DNA from: Bacillus sp. CHD6a
Lineage (GTDB): Bacteria; Bacillota; Bacilli; Bacillales; Bacillaceae_I
Direction of reading: 5' to 3'
NCBI RefSeq assembly: GCF_001293645.1
Contig: NZ_LBMD01000025.1
Coordinates: 1 to 64,000, forward strand
DNA: 64,000 nt
The notes below the pieces were generated by a model, which had not been told where the DNA came from, did not search any database, and saw nothing but the letters and a program-made list of their open reading frames with translations. The position numbers were made by a program, and so were the translations under genes. Within the stretch, counting starts at the first letter, position 1; each line of letters starts with the position of its first letter. Positions 16,554-26,235 of this stretch are shown here, one piece after another.

Positions 16554-17651
16554 ATGAAACTTGGTGCACGAATAGTCAAGACCGGTATTGCGATTACCCT
16601 TGCTTTGTTTGTGGCACAGTGGCTTAACGTCCCCACGCCCTTCTTTGCAGGAATCGCCGCAATCTTTGCTATCCAACCATCCATCTATAAATCGTATCAA
16701 TCTATTATTGAACATGTTCAAGCCAACCTGATCGGGGCAATTTTAGCCATCATCTTTTCTTTACTATTCGGACATGATCCTTTTATCATTGGTTTGACCG
16801 CCATTTTTGTCATTGGGATTAACTTAAAACTAAAAATTGAAAATACCATACCACTAGCTCTAGTGACCGTTATCGCGATTATGGAAAGCCCTGGGGAAAA
16901 CTTTTTTGAATTTGCATTAATACGTTTCTCCACTGTCATGATTGGTATCCTTTGCGCATTTCTAGTCAACCTGATTTTCCTACCACCCAAATATGAAACA
17001 AGGCTTTATTACAAGGTAAAGTTAACGACAGAAGACATCATAAAATGGATTCGCATCAATATGCGTCATGGTACGGAACATCATCTATTAAAAACAGATA
17101 TTGAAATGCTGCATCAACGAGTGCTGAAACTTGAACAACTTTTCATGCTGTATAAGGAAGAACGGACATATTTCCCAACATTGAAAAATTCAAGCTCAAA
17201 AGCGCGCAAACTTGTCATCTTCAGGCAGCTGATTGTTACAAGTAACCGTGCTTTGTATACATTAAAAATGCTACACCGGTTAGAAAACGAACTGCATCAT
17301 ATGCCCGTACAATACCAGCATTACATTAAAGCAGAATTGGATCATTTGGTTAACCTGCACGAACAGATCTTATTAAAATTCGTCGGGAAAATTAAACAGC
17401 ACAACACCTCAGAAATGTACGAAGAAGAACGTTTTAACAAACAGCAATTCATTGATGAATTTATGGCTCATAAAGATAACTGGTGCGAATATGAAGGCGA
17501 TGTCGAAGTCTGGTACCACCTGTTCCCTCTCGTTTCTAAGATTATTGATTATAGCGACCAATTAGAGCACTTGGACAAATTAATCGATAGTTTCCAGAAG
17601 TACCATGTGGATGATAATGAGTTTAAAATTGGAGCACATGAAGAAGAATAG
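16554..17651 (+). CDS. ygaE: YgaE, aromatic acid exporter/FUSC-like membrane protein
   Basis: A 365-residue protein with about six hydrophobic segments in the first ~150 residues, beginning MKLGARIVKTGIAITLALF, followed by a ~210-residue helical cytoplasmic domain. This is the layout of the aromatic-acid-exporter/FUSC-like family. It is conserved as YgaE between gsaB and ygaD in B. subtilis, as here. I chose ATG 16554 from the family N-terminus; the SD (AAAGGA) is 12 nt away, so translation may be modest. The substrate is unknown. Confidence 0.85.
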   Translation: MKLGARIVKTGIAITLALFVAQWLNVPTPFFAGIAAIFAIQPSIYKSYQSIIEHVQANLIGAILAIIFSLLFGHDPFIIGLTAIFVIGINLKLKIENTIPLALVTVIAIMESPGENFFEFALIRFSTVMIGILCAFLVNLIFLPPKYETRLYYKVKLTTEDIIKWIRINMRHGTEHHLLKTDIEMLHQRVLKLEQLFMLYKEERTYFPTLKNSSSKARKLVIFRQLIVTSNRALYTLKMLHRLENELHHMPVQYQHYIKAELDHLVNLHEQILLKFVGKIKQHNTSEMYEEERFNKQQFIDEFMAHKDNWCEYEGDVEVWYHLFPLVSKIIDYSDQLEHLDKLIDSFQKYHVDDNEFKIGAHEEE

Positions 17652-17693
17652 GACACTTTCCTGCTTTTATTAAAGGCAGGGAGGTGTTTTTTT
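17651..17693 (+). terminator. Terminator of ygaE
   Basis: An imperfect stem (ACAC..TCCTGC with GCAGGGA..GTGT) around an AT-rich loop is followed by a 7-T run, immediately after the stop. Confidence 0.75.
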
Positions 17694-17810
17694 ATGGGGA
17701 GAATTGCTTACATGTAGAAGGTGGCATGGGAAATGTCGAAGGTCTCCTCTAAACGGTAGAAGCATAATTATGCCCTAGAAAATCCAGAACCCTACGGCTC
17801 CCTAAATATA

Positions 17811-17852
17811 AAAAAACCAACCCTAGCACAGAAACCCCGCTAAAGGTTGGCT
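17811..17852 (-). terminator. Terminator of ygaD
   Basis: On the minus strand, CCAACC / GGTTGG with inner pairing is followed by a 7-T run, close to the ygaD stop. Confidence 0.8.
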
Positions 17853-17860
17853 CACAATAA

Positions 17861-19606
17861 TTAACTTATTTCTTGAATCGTAAACAAATTATAATAGTGA
17901 CCTTTTTTCCTCATTAATTCTTCATGGGGACCGACTTCTACAATCTCACCATGCTCAAGCAGCACGATGCGGCTTGCATGTGTAATCGTTGATAGACGGT
18001 GAGCGACGACAAAAGTTGTCCGGTTGGCCGCCAAACGCTCAAGCGACTCTTGAATCAAATGTTCACTCTCCAGATCAAGTGCAGATGTTGCTTCATCCAT
18101 TACAAGGATTGGCGGATTCTTCAAGAATACACGGGCGATGGCTACACGCTGCTTCTGGCCACCAGATAGCTTCACACCACGCTCTCCCACTTTCGTTTCG
18201 TACCCCTCAGGCAAGCTTGAGATAAATTCATGGGCGTTGGCCGCTTTGGCCGCTTCGATAATCTCATCCATTGTAGCATCGGGTTTACCAAGAGCAATAT
18301 TTTCGCGAACCGTATCACTGAATAAAATGCTGTCCTGCAACACAATGCCAATTTGTTTCCGTAACGACTGCACGGTGACATCACGAATATCCAATCCATC
18401 AAGCTTGATTTTACCTTCTGTGACATCGTAGAATCGCGGCAACAAGCTTACTAATGTCGACTTTCCGCCACCGCTCATCCCAACTAGGGCAATGGTTTCT
18501 CCCTCTTGTACTTGCAATGATAAATCCTTCAAAACGTACTCTTCATTTTCTTCATATTTGAAAGAAACATTTTCAAAGCTTACCTCACCACGTGCGGTTT
18601 TACATTCCACGGCATTTGGCTTATTCGTAATGTCATATTTCTCATCCACAAATTCAAATACTCGGTCCATGGATGCAATAGATTGCGTTAGCGTAGTAGA
18701 AGAATTAATCAATCGGCGCAACGGATTGTAAAGGCGGTCAATATAGGCGATAAACATAACCATTTCCCCTACTGTCAGCCCTTGATTGATAACCTGATAG
18801 CCTGCGTACCCAATTACTAAAAGTGGCGCAATATCTGTAATTGTATTTACTACTGCAAAAGTCTTCGCGTTCCAACTTGTATGATCCAAGGCTTTTTGCA
18901 AAAAGTTTGTGTTCTGCTTTTTAAATTGCTCCTGTTCGTAGCCCTCAATCGCCATACTTTGGATTACAGGCATTCCTTGGACCCGTTCATGCAAGTGCCC
19001 TTGAACTTCTGCAAGCGCCTGTGATCGCACTCTTGTCAAATGACGCAGACGACTGTAGAAATACTTAATCGAGAACCCATAAAACGGGAACAATATAATG
19101 GATACAAGCGTCAACGTAATGTCGACTTGAAACATAATTATGATGACTATCAAAATTGTCGCTAAGTCTAGCCAAAAGTTCATCAAACCTGTGATAACAA
19201 AATTCTTCGTCTGTTCCACGTCATGAATAACCCTTGAAATAACTTCCCCTGCCCGGTTATTCGCATAAAAACGCAAGCTCAGCCTTTGAATATGATCGAA
19301 CAACTTATCCCTTAAATCATATAGGACCTTGCTGCCTGTCCATTGTGCAAAATATTGTCTATAGTATTCAATTGGCGGTCTTAACACCAAAAAAGTAACA
19401 AAAATAGCGCCCATGATTAAAAGCAGCTCGTTTGTTTTCTCCTCTGCTGAGCGTCCATCTACAAGCAATATATCATCGACTACGTATTTCAATAATAAAG
19501 GAATTAATAATGGCAACCCAAATTTCAGCATTCCTATAAGTATGGTACCGACAATTTGCCACCTATACGGTTTTACAAATTGCATGTACCGTTTTATACT
19601 ATCCAA
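17861..19606 (-). CDS. ygaD: YgaD, MsbA/LmrA-type ABC exporter half-transporter
   Basis: A 581-residue fusion of a six-TM exporter domain (residues ~1-310) and a nucleotide-binding domain. It has Walker A GMSGGGKST, signature LSGGQKQR, Walker B ILVMDEATSALD and the switch VAHRLSTI. It probably homodimerises to export lipids or drugs; the substrate is not determinable. I chose the TTG start at 19606 because GGGAGGAAG lies 4-7 nt upstream, whereas the earlier TTG (19621) would have the SD inside the gene. It lies between ygaC and ygaE as in B. subtilis. Confidence 0.92.
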   Translation of the reverse strand: MDSIKRYMQFVKPYRWQIVGTILIGMLKFGLPLLIPLLLKYVVDDILLVDGRSAEEKTNELLLIMGAIFVTFLVLRPPIEYYRQYFAQWTGSKVLYDLRDKLFDHIQRLSLRFYANNRAGEVISRVIHDVEQTKNFVITGLMNFWLDLATILIVIIIMFQVDITLTLVSIILFPFYGFSIKYFYSRLRHLTRVRSQALAEVQGHLHERVQGMPVIQSMAIEGYEQEQFKKQNTNFLQKALDHTSWNAKTFAVVNTITDIAPLLVIGYAGYQVINQGLTVGEMVMFIAYIDRLYNPLRRLINSSTTLTQSIASMDRVFEFVDEKYDITNKPNAVECKTARGEVSFENVSFKYEENEEYVLKDLSLQVQEGETIALVGMSGGGKSTLVSLLPRFYDVTEGKIKLDGLDIRDVTVQSLRKQIGIVLQDSILFSDTVRENIALGKPDATMDEIIEAAKAANAHEFISSLPEGYETKVGERGVKLSGGQKQRVAIARVFLKNPPILVMDEATSALDLESEHLIQESLERLAANRTTFVVAHRLSTITHASRIVLLEHGEIVEVGPHEELMRKKGHYYNLFTIQEIS

Positions 19607-19762
19607 TTGACTTCCTCCCAAATGATGACTGCTATCTTTCTTTTTAGCTTCCTCTTTTCAATTTGAAACATGTATTTATTTTTTTATAACGCCCCTATTG
19701 AAACTCGCCATAAAACAAAAAAGGCCTGGCATATCAAGTTACCAGTTGCCTTTTGTATGATA

Positions 19763-20293
19763 CTAGCCTCGGTATGTAAGATAGCGCTCGTACCACAAAT
19801 CAATAAAGTCCGGAGCAAACGGACCTTTACGCTGCCTGATCCAGGAAATCAACGTTTGGACGTTTCTCTTAAGAATTTTATCAATTACCTCAGGGTAGTT
19901 CATCTCTTTTCGATGTTTTTCATACTCATCTTCATCAAGCATAATAAACGTCATGTCAGGGAACACCTTTATATCCAAGTCATAATCTATGTATTTCAAC
20001 GCTTCATCATCCGCAATAAATGGTGAACTGATGTTGCAATAATAGTACACCCCATCTTCTCTAATCATGCCGATGATATTGAACCAATGCTTTCCATGAA
20101 AATAACAAATTGCTGGCTCTCTTGTGACCCAGGTTCTTCCGTCCGACTCTGTCACAATGGTTTTGTCGTTTCCACCAATAACAAGGTTTTGCGTCCCCTT
20201 AAGCACAGTTGTTTCATCCCACACTCTGTGAATGTGGCCGTTGTGCTTATAGCTATGTATTTGTATTGTTTCACCTTCTTTGGGACAACCCAT
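19763..20293 (-). CDS. ygaC: YgaC, DUF402 nucleoside di/triphosphatase-like protein
   Basis: A 176-residue DUF402 protein. Members of this family (Ntdp-like) hydrolyse nucleoside tri- and diphosphates in a metal-dependent way. Conserved stretches include [36 protein letters not shown], the metal-site-like YYCNISSPF and the acidic [15 protein letters not shown] chose ATG 20293 (MGCPKEGE) over an upstream ATG because family members start there and AGGGGAAGAGGA precedes it. It is cytosolic, and its position between ygaB and ygaD is conserved. Confidence 0.9.
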   Translation of the reverse strand: MGCPKEGETIQIHSYKHNGHIHRVWDETTVLKGTQNLVIGGNDKTIVTESDGRTWVTREPAICYFHGKHWFNIIGMIREDGVYYYCNISSPFIADDEALKYIDYDLDIKVFPDMTFIMLDEDEYEKHRKEMNYPEVIDKILKRNVQTLISWIRQRKGPFAPDFIDLWYERYLTYRG

Positions 20294-20451
20294 TCCTCTT
20301 CCCCTTCTTTCTATTTTATGCCCGCACTTCTCAGCTAAAAGCAATCCATTTTCTACTATTATAACGGTTATAGTAAGATTTTAAAACAAAAGAGCCATCT
20401 TTATGAAAAGAAGATAGCTCCAAAGTTAACATTTAATCCAATCATATTCCC

Positions 20452-20706
20452 TTAGAAAGACTCCTGCAAGTGAAAAGATTTAATTGCCTCTTCTGTTTGC
20501 GTTTCAAAAATGGACTGAATTTCTGCTAATTCCTCTTTCATCTTCGCAATGTCTTCTTTTAGTTTTCTTAGCTTTGCAGCTTCTTCCTTTAATTGTTCCA
20601 GCTGTTCTATCACCTTTTCATTCTCCTCAATCTCTCCCTGAAGTAACAACAATCTGTCCATCGTCTTCAACTGCTCCGCCACCGCCACATCAAACCTATC
20701 CACCAC
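20452..20706 (-). CDS. ygaB: YgaB-like coiled-coil protein
   Basis: An 84-residue, highly charged helical protein with heptad patterning over residues ~15-70 (Leu/Glu/Lys repeats), predicted as one long coiled coil. Family resemblance is to YgaB (EQLKTMDRLL near the start, FETQTEEAIKSF near the end). I prefer a GTG start at 20706 because AAGGAGG is 8 nt upstream; the next codon is also GTG. An earlier ATG at 20733 would place the SD inside the gene. The function is unknown. Confidence 0.8.
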   Translation of the reverse strand: MVDRFDVAVAEQLKTMDRLLLLQGEIEENEKVIEQLEQLKEEAAKLRKLKEDIAKMKEELAEIQSIFETQTEEAIKSFHLQESF

Positions 20707-20825
20707 AATATCATCCTCCTTACCAAATACCATACCCTCTACTCATAACATTCTGCCCCCATCTCCCAATCCCTTTGACTACATATGTTGAGCTAAGGGA
20801 AGTTTTGTCGAGGAAAAAATTTTGA

Positions 20826-20843
20826 AAAAGGGGTCAGACCCCT
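20826..20843. repeat. GGGGTCAGACCCC palindrome, copy 1
   Basis: AAAGGGGTCAGACCCCT, a near-perfect palindrome, is followed by ACAGGAAAAT. It recurs about 86 bp downstream (20914-20930) and, diverged, at 53296. This type of short palindrome is dispersed in many bacterial genomes. Confidence 0.7.
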
Positions 20844-20912
20844 ACAGGAAAATGCCCCATAACGTCGACGGTTATCTACCACTGAAGACTTTGTCTGATT
20901 TTGACGAACGAA

Positions 20913-20930
20913 AAGGGGACAGACCCCAGC
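20913..20930. repeat. GGGGACAGACCCC palindrome, copy 2
   Basis: AAAGGGGACAGACCCCAG is followed by CAGGAAATTCTG, parallel to copy 1, which has CAGGAAAATGCC in the same place. The repeated unit is therefore longer than the palindrome itself. Confidence 0.7.
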
Positions 20931-20955
20931 AGGAAATTCTGTTTCCACAACGAAG

Positions 20956-20998
20956 AAACACTCCCTATCGGTTTGATAAGGAGTGTTTCTTTTTATTG
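20956..20998 (+). terminator. Terminator-like hairpin near the sspE 3' end
   Basis: GAAACACTCC / GGAGTGTTTC with a 13-nt loop is followed by TTTTTATT on the + strand. On the minus strand, as sspE would need, the following T-run is shorter. It still sits 10-45 bp past the sspE stop. Confidence 0.55.
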
Positions 20999-21003
20999 CT
21001 TAA

Positions 21004-21201
21004 TTAGTATTGTTGGTTTTGTTGGTTCTTTTTCGCTTCAGCTTGAGCGTTTTGTTGTTTCACGTGTTGCGCGCTAGTTTCGCTCGCATACTCAGCACCA
21101 TATTGTTGTTGTTGGTTTTGTTGAGCATTTTGTTGTTTCACGTGTTGAATGCTTGTACCAGAAGCTGTTTTAGCTTGGTTTTGTTGGTTGTTGTTTGCCA
21201 T
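21004..21201 (-). CDS. sspE: Gamma-type small acid-soluble spore protein SspE
   Basis: A 65-residue, Gln/Asn/Ala-rich protein with two imperfect repeats, each ending in HVKQQNAQ (residues ~20-27 and ~45-52) and a tail of N, Q and K. This is the gamma-SASP pattern, a storage protein degraded by GPR protease at germination; the YGAEYASETS stretch resembles the GPR cleavage context. It is shorter than the 84-residue B. subtilis protein. It is forespore-expressed in relatives. Its neighbours ygaB and fabL match the B. subtilis order. Confidence 0.93.
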   Translation of the reverse strand: MANNNQQNQAKTASGTSIQHVKQQNAQQNQQQQYGAEYASETSAQHVKQQNAQAEAKKNQQNQQY

Positions 21202-21284
21202 TGTTTATCACCTCCACGAAATTTAAGATAACCATTTCGAAAGGAAACTATGACAAAAAAATTAAAAAATATTTTCTGTATATT

Positions 21285-22076
<792 letters not shown>

Positions 22077-22144
22077 TCAGTATAAGCGTTATTGATTCAT
22101 CAAACAATAACAGCATAATCATTGCCATAAAGGAGGCAGGAACT

Positions 22145-22369
22145 ATGTACGTTGGACGGGATATGACCGAACTATCGATGCATTCCAAAAAAGAATGGAA
22201 AGACAGCGAACTGGCTTACTTTCACCATTCCTTGCAACAAATGGTCCCTTATTTAAATGCAGAGGGTCAGAGCATTCACATGGAGATTGTGAAAGAAATT
22301 GAAGCGCGTGGCGGATTACAACGGCACGAAGCAGATTGGACACACGGAACTAGAATAAGCTATGACTGA
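22145..22369 (+). CDS. yfhS: YfhS-like small protein
   Basis: A 74-residue hydrophilic protein, MYVGRDMTELSMHSKKEWK..., with a His/Glu-rich C-terminal half (ARGGLQRHEADWTHGTR). An AAGGAGG SD is 7 nt from the ATG. Its position between fabL and mutY matches yfhS, a sporulation-associated gene in B. subtilis. No domain is recognised beyond that family. It is convergent with mutY and shares a terminator with it. Confidence 0.75.
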   Translation: MYVGRDMTELSMHSKKEWKDSELAYFHHSLQQMVPYLNAEGQSIHMEIVKEIEARGGLQRHEADWTHGTRISYD

Positions 22370-22377
22370 ACATGCAA

Positions 22378-22411
22378 AAAGGATCAACCGAAAAAGGTTG
22401 ATCCTCCAATT
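22378..22411. terminator. Bidirectional terminator yfhS/mutY
   Basis: GGATCAACC / GGTTGATCC, a 9-bp stem with loop GAAAAA, is flanked by A-rich and T-rich runs on either side. Confidence 0.9.
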
Positions 22412-22414
22412 TTT

Positions 22415-23521
22415 TCACTGGATAGTTTTTAGATATTCTTTCCACATGTTCTGATGCGAAACAGGAAAAGCATACTCCTGCATTTCTTCTGCAGTCACAC
22501 TAACAAGATCACTTCCCTCAGGAAGATCTCCTTCCCAGTTCCCAACGTAAACATTTACATCCCATACTAAATGAGAAAAGATATGTTTAATATCGCAAAC
22601 GTAATCCCCAGGAGTTACATTCATTTCATATTCCGTTTTCATCAATTGCTGTAACTGTTGCTTTGAAGTTCCAAGTTCATCTACTTTTACGAAATTAGGA
22701 AATTCCCACATGTTTGCCAACAATCCTTCGCTTGGCCTCTTATGAATTAAAAATCGTCCGTCATTGTCTATGAAAATTCCCGCAACAAGCGCTACCTGCT
22801 TTGTTGATTTCTTTTTTGTTTTAACCGGAAGCTCCCGTTGAACTCCCTCTGCAAAAGCACGGCAATGTTCACGGACCGGACATAACAAGCAAGAAGGTGA
22901 AGTTGGTGTGCAGACCATTGCACCAAGTTCCATTAACCCTTGATTGAAAAAAGATGGATTGTCTTTTGAAATGAGATCGCGAATGACTTCTTCAAATACT
23001 TTACGTGTTTTAGGCTTGGCAATATCATCTCTTATCAACAGTATTCGAGATAAGACTCTCATTACATTACCGTCCACTGCAGGTTCAGGGACACCATAAG
23101 CAATACTAAGAATGGCTCCCGTTGTGTACGGGCCCACTCCTTTTAAGGTGGAGATTTCCTTCGGCGTATTCGGGACAATGCCGCCATAGCTTTCATGGAC
23201 CTCCCTAACCGCGCTTTGCAAATTTCTTGCACGAGAGTAGTAACCAAGACCTTCCCAAGCCTTTAACACCTTGTCCTCCTCTGCTTCAGCCAAGCTTTGG
23301 ATGTTTGGGAATTGTTTAATAAAGGAATTAAAATAAGGGATAACTGTGTCCACTTTTGTCTGTTGGAGCATGATCTCTGACACCCATACTTTGTAAGGGT
23401 CTTGATCCTTACGCCATGGCAAATCTCGTTGCTCCCGCTCAAACCAAGTAATTAAATCGTCTTGAAAACCATATATATCAAAGTCATCTAGTCGTTCGTG
23501 ATGGGTACTTTCTTTTTTCAA
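22415..23521 (-). CDS. mutY: A/G-specific adenine glycosylase MutY
   Basis: A 368-residue base-excision repair enzyme that removes A paired with 8-oxo-G. It has an HhH-GPD domain with the [18 protein letters not shown] hairpin, the catalytic Asp in [12 protein letters not shown], a 4Fe-4S loop C-x6-C-x2-C-x5-C (residues ~199-215), and a C-terminal NUDIX-like MutT domain for 8-oxo-G recognition. The start is TTG with GGAGG 6-7 nt upstream. It corresponds to yfhQ in B. subtilis. Confidence 0.95.
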   Translation of the reverse strand: MKKESTHHERLDDFDIYGFQDDLITWFEREQRDLPWRKDQDPYKVWVSEIMLQQTKVDTVIPYFNSFIKQFPNIQSLAEAEEDKVLKAWEGLGYYSRARNLQSAVREVHESYGGIVPNTPKEISTLKGVGPYTTGAILSIAYGVPEPAVDGNVMRVLSRILLIRDDIAKPKTRKVFEEVIRDLISKDNPSFFNQGLMELGAMVCTPTSPSCLLCPVREHCRAFAEGVQRELPVKTKKKSTKQVALVAGIFIDNDGRFLIHKRPSEGLLANMWEFPNFVKVDELGTSKQQLQQLMKTEYEMNVTPGDYVCDIKHIFSHLVWDVNVYVGNWEGDLPEGSDLVSVTAEEMQEYAFPVSHQNMWKEYLKTIQ

Positions 23522-23535
23522 AATAAACCTCCATG

Positions 23536-23853
23536 TTAGTTCGAAATTTTCAAGCCTATATATTCAACCGTGCCGGCTTCTGTATCAATATACTGGGACA
23601 GTTCATGGAAAACATTGCTCTGCTGAGAACCGCGCAATGCTTTCATAGCAAAATAATGCGATTCAGTTGGAAGTAAAAAAGATTCACGATAATAAGCGGC
23701 TCCTTTTTCAGAACCAGCTTTGGTCCAATGATACTCATTTGCTCCCATTTGGTTCATCGCTTGCAGAACACGCTGCATCGTTTCTTCATATTGATTTGTC
23801 ACTGTTTCCTTTATAGGATATTGAATGAAAATATGCAACTGTTTTGTTATCAT
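23536..23853 (-). CDS. Hypothetical protein, 105 aa
   Basis: A soluble 105-residue protein starting [13 protein letters not shown] at ATG 23853, with AAGGGGTG 9 nt upstream. It has alternating hydrophobic strands at both ends and a helix in the middle, suggesting a small alpha/beta fold (ferredoxin-like would be a guess). It lies 14 bp upstream of mutY on the same strand, so it is probably cotranscribed with it. I do not recognise the family. B. subtilis has no obvious equivalent at this place. Confidence 0.65.
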   Translation of the reverse strand: MITKQLHIFIQYPIKETVTNQYEETMQRVLQAMNQMGANEYHWTKAGSEKGAAYYRESFLLPTESHYFAMKALRGSQQSNVFHELSQYIDTEAGTVEYIGLKISN

Positions 23854-23938
23854 GTTTGAAAACACCCCTTTTGCATCAGACTAAATAAAAATTAGATGGA
23901 GCAAATTTTTTCTAACCAGCCGGAAAGGAGGCCTACCA

Positions 23939-24925
23939 TTGGATACTGGAACACATGTTGTAATGGGTATTGCAATTGGATCCATGGCTACCATTGATCC
24001 TTTTGTAGCAAGTAGCCCTGAAACAGCAACAGCCATCATGATGGGAGCAGTAATTGGTTCACAGGCTCCGGACACGGATACCATTTTGAAATTCCGTAAT
24101 AATGCGACATATATAAGGAATCACCGTGGTATCACTCATTCCATACCTGCAGTGTGCCTCTGGCCGCTTCTTATAGCACCGGGCATCTATTTGTTTATAC
24201 CAGAAGCTAATTTTCTTTACTTATGGATTTGGACATTTATAGCGGTAATCCTTCATGTTTTTGTCGACATTTTCAACGCTTATGGGACACAGGCGCTCCG
24301 TCCTTTTACAAAAAGGTGGGTGGCACTTGGAATTATTAATACCTTTGATCCTGTTATATTCGGCTTTCATATCGCAGGACTTGTACTTTGGGGAGTGGGA
24401 TTCCACCCAGGCTACACATTTCTCTCGATATATGGCATATTAATCGCCTATTATGTGCTGCGATATCGAATGCAGCAAAAAGTGCTGCAACAGGTAAGGG
24501 AGATCATTCCAAGTGTGAAACAAACCCTCATTTCACCGACACTATATTGGAACCAGTGGCATCTTGCCATTACTACTAAGGATAATTTTTACGTCGCAAG
24601 GGCAGTCAAGTATCAAATCTTCATTCACGATACATTTGAAAAAGTACCGCTGCCCGAAAATGCCATCATTGAAGCGGCAAAATTCGACGACAATGTTTCC
24701 GCATTTCTCTCCTTCTCTCCCGTATACCGGTGGGAGATGGAAGAATACGATGACCATTATGAGGTTCGGTTTATTGATCTTAGGTACCGCAGCAAAGATT
24801 ATTATCCTTTTGTGGCCATTGTACAGCTGGATCATGATTTGAATATTATCAGCTCGTATACAGGATGGATTTTCAGCGAAGAAAAATTACGAACGAAACT
24901 AGAGATTATTCCAAATATAGACTAA
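23939..24925 (+). CDS. yfhP: YfhP, membrane-bound metal-dependent hydrolase family
   Basis: A 328-residue protein. The N-terminal ~190 residues contain four to five hydrophobic segments with conserved polar motifs (DTGTHVVMG, GSQAPDTDT, HRGITHS, HVFVDIFNAYGTQ). These His/Asp motifs define the YdjM/LexA-binding-like putative metal-dependent hydrolase family. The C-terminal ~130 residues are soluble. The start is TTG with AAAGGAGG 7-8 nt upstream. It is orthologous in position to yfhP, described as a regulator of lipase/secretion in B. subtilis, though that is uncertain. Confidence 0.9.
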   Translation: MDTGTHVVMGIAIGSMATIDPFVASSPETATAIMMGAVIGSQAPDTDTILKFRNNATYIRNHRGITHSIPAVCLWPLLIAPGIYLFIPEANFLYLWIWTFIAVILHVFVDIFNAYGTQALRPFTKRWVALGIINTFDPVIFGFHIAGLVLWGVGFHPGYTFLSIYGILIAYYVLRYRMQQKVLQQVREIIPSVKQTLISPTLYWNQWHLAITTKDNFYVARAVKYQIFIHDTFEKVPLPENAIIEAAKFDDNVSAFLSFSPVYRWEMEEYDDHYEVRFIDLRYRSKDYYPFVAIVQLDHDLNIISSYTGWIFSEEKLRTKLEIIPNID

Positions 24926-24960
24926 ACCGCTCGCCCAAACGAAGGGCGAGCGGTCTTTTA
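24926..24960. terminator. Bidirectional terminator yfhP/yfhJ
   Basis: ACCGCTCGCCC / GGGCGAGCGGT form an 11-bp GC-rich stem with a 7-nt loop and CTTTTA, between convergent genes. Confidence 0.88.
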
Positions 24961-25227
24961 ATGTGTTAAATGATCATCTGAATTCAAGAGATGCTTATAT
25001 TTGGGGTTATTGGAGAAAAACTCGTGAAGACGATCTCCATGACGGTCAATGATCTGCATAACCATTCTCTCTGTCATGTCCTTTCCCTTGTATTCATATC
25101 CTGCTTTTGCATAGGAGCTCTCAAAATCCTCCCATAAATGTTCCACCCAGGTTCTCGCCTTATCATATGTTAAGGCAGAATTCTTTTCCATCAAGCGATC
25201 TGCCAACCGTTCAAAATATTGCTCCAT
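24958..25227 (-). CDS. yfhJ: YfhJ, WVELL-motif protein
   Basis: An 89-residue soluble helical protein with ARTWVEHLWEDFESSYAKAG, the WVELL-family signature, and a polar C-terminal tail. I chose ATG 25227 because GGAGTG lies 7 nt upstream; the upstream in-frame ATG (25275) adds a non-family extension. It is in the yfhJ-sspK arrangement of B. subtilis, divergent here. Its function is unknown. Confidence 0.85.
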   Translation of the reverse strand: MEQYFERLADRLMEKNSALTYDKARTWVEHLWEDFESSYAKAGYEYKGKDMTERMVMQIIDRHGDRLHEFFSNNPKYKHLLNSDDHLTH

Positions 25228-25360
25228 AAAAAAACACTCCGTTCTGTTTTGGTTTAATTTCTCTATGCTTATCATTACATATAATCACATCTAAAATCCA
25301 ATATTAAAGATAGATGTTGGGCTACTAAGCCAACATCCACTTACCGAGGAGGCGAGTCGC

Positions 25361-25525
25361 ATGAGGAACAAAGCGAGAAACTTTCCAAACCCTAACGACA
25401 ACAAGTTTGAAGGGGAAGGTCGTGCAAAGTCTGAATATGCTTCAAAGCGTGCTAATGGAACGATTAACACGCATCCACAAGAGCGCATGCGTGCTTCTGG
25501 GGCCAGAGAAGAAGATACATTCTAA
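25361..25525 (+). CDS. sspK: Small acid-soluble spore protein K
   Basis: A 54-residue basic protein, [20 protein letters not shown]... with [18 protein letters not shown], clearly the SspK family of minor forespore proteins. An SD (CGAGGAGG) precedes the ATG by 7 nt. It is too short for the usual length cut-offs but well supported by sequence and by adjacency to yfhJ. It is expected to be sigma-G dependent; I did not find a clear promoter. Confidence 0.92.
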   Translation: MRNKARNFPNPNDNKFEGEGRAKSEYASKRANGTINTHPQERMRASGAREEDTF

Positions 25526-25612
25526 ACTTTGTGTGTAAGGTTTTTTCGTATTTATAGCGATATCTACCGCTATTTATTTCGAAGCGACCCTAACTAATAG
25601 GAGGTTGTTATC

Positions 25613-25783
25613 ATGGCAAAACAAAATCACAAGCCATCACGCAGTAATCCTTTTACGTTAAATGACCATCCGTTTCCGCAGCCTAATGCCCATTCTAAGC
25701 ACTCGTTCCGTCAAGTTAACGGTGAGACGCAACAAGCTCAGAATATCCAGATCTTAGAAGTACAAACAAGAAAAAGATCTTAA
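25613..25783 (+). CDS. Small YpzG-like protein
   Basis: A 56-residue hydrophilic peptide: an N-terminal Pro/His/Asn-rich half (MAKQNHKPSRSNPFTLNDHP) and a C-terminal block FRQVNGETQQAQN...TRKRS that resembles the YpzG family of small Bacillus proteins (from memory, not searched). The SD TAGGAGG is at good spacing. It follows sspK in the same direction and ends in a strong bidirectional terminator. A spore-related role is plausible only by context. Confidence 0.7.
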   Translation: MAKQNHKPSRSNPFTLNDHPFPQPNAHSKHSFRQVNGETQQAQNIQILEVQTRKRS

Positions 25784-25792
25784 AGCTTGCAA

Positions 25793-25828
25793 AAAAGCAA
25801 AGAGGCCTAAGCTTCTTTGCTTTTTTCG
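25793..25828. terminator. Bidirectional terminator between YpzG-like gene and yfhH
   Basis: AAAAAAGCAAAGA / TCTTTGCTTTTTT is a 13-bp stem with a 10-nt loop. It overlaps the yfhH 3' end. Confidence 0.85.
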
Positions 25829-26151
25829 TTGATGAGCATGGATATTGGCAATCCTTCTTCTTCCTTGCTTGTTGTATAGCCGTGCATTCTATGTCCCCAT
25901 GCAAAGACACCGTTCATGTATGTAATTTTAAAATGAACGCCCGGATCGCCTTCTATTTCATACACATCTCCTGGTGTAAAGTCATTAGGATCTAGCATAT
26001 AAGCTTTCGCCATCGTAATCTTTCGTTCCAATACTGCAAATTCATTTACAATACCAAGTTGTTCCGCTTTTCGTGCCTTTTCTTTTAACATGGCGATTTC
26101 CTGATGCAACTCATGAGGTGTCATCTGACTATAGCGTTTTTCCTGTTCCAC
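25807..26151 (-). CDS. yfhH: YfhH (DUF1811) small protein
   Basis: A 114-residue protein with an N-terminal helical half (ELHQEIAMLKEKARKAEQLGIVNEFAVLERKITMAKAYM) and a C-terminal SH3-like beta half (FTPGDVYEIEGDPGVHFKITYMNGVFAWGHR). This is the DUF1811/YfhH architecture. I chose GTG 26151, which has GGGGG(A) 6-8 nt upstream and gives the family N-terminus; an upstream ATG would add a spurious hydrophobic extension. The function is unknown. It is adjacent to recX as in B. subtilis, apart from the intervening SDR. Confidence 0.88.
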   Translation of the reverse strand: MEQEKRYSQMTPHELHQEIAMLKEKARKAEQLGIVNEFAVLERKITMAKAYMLDPNDFTPGDVYEIEGDPGVHFKITYMNGVFAWGHRMHGYTTSKEEEGLPISMLINEKSKEA

Positions 26152-26235
26152 TTGCTTTCCCCCTAAAAAATCTATATAAAGTAAGAATAGCACGATTCCG
26201 ACATTACAAAAAGCGATAATGAGAAGGTGATATGC

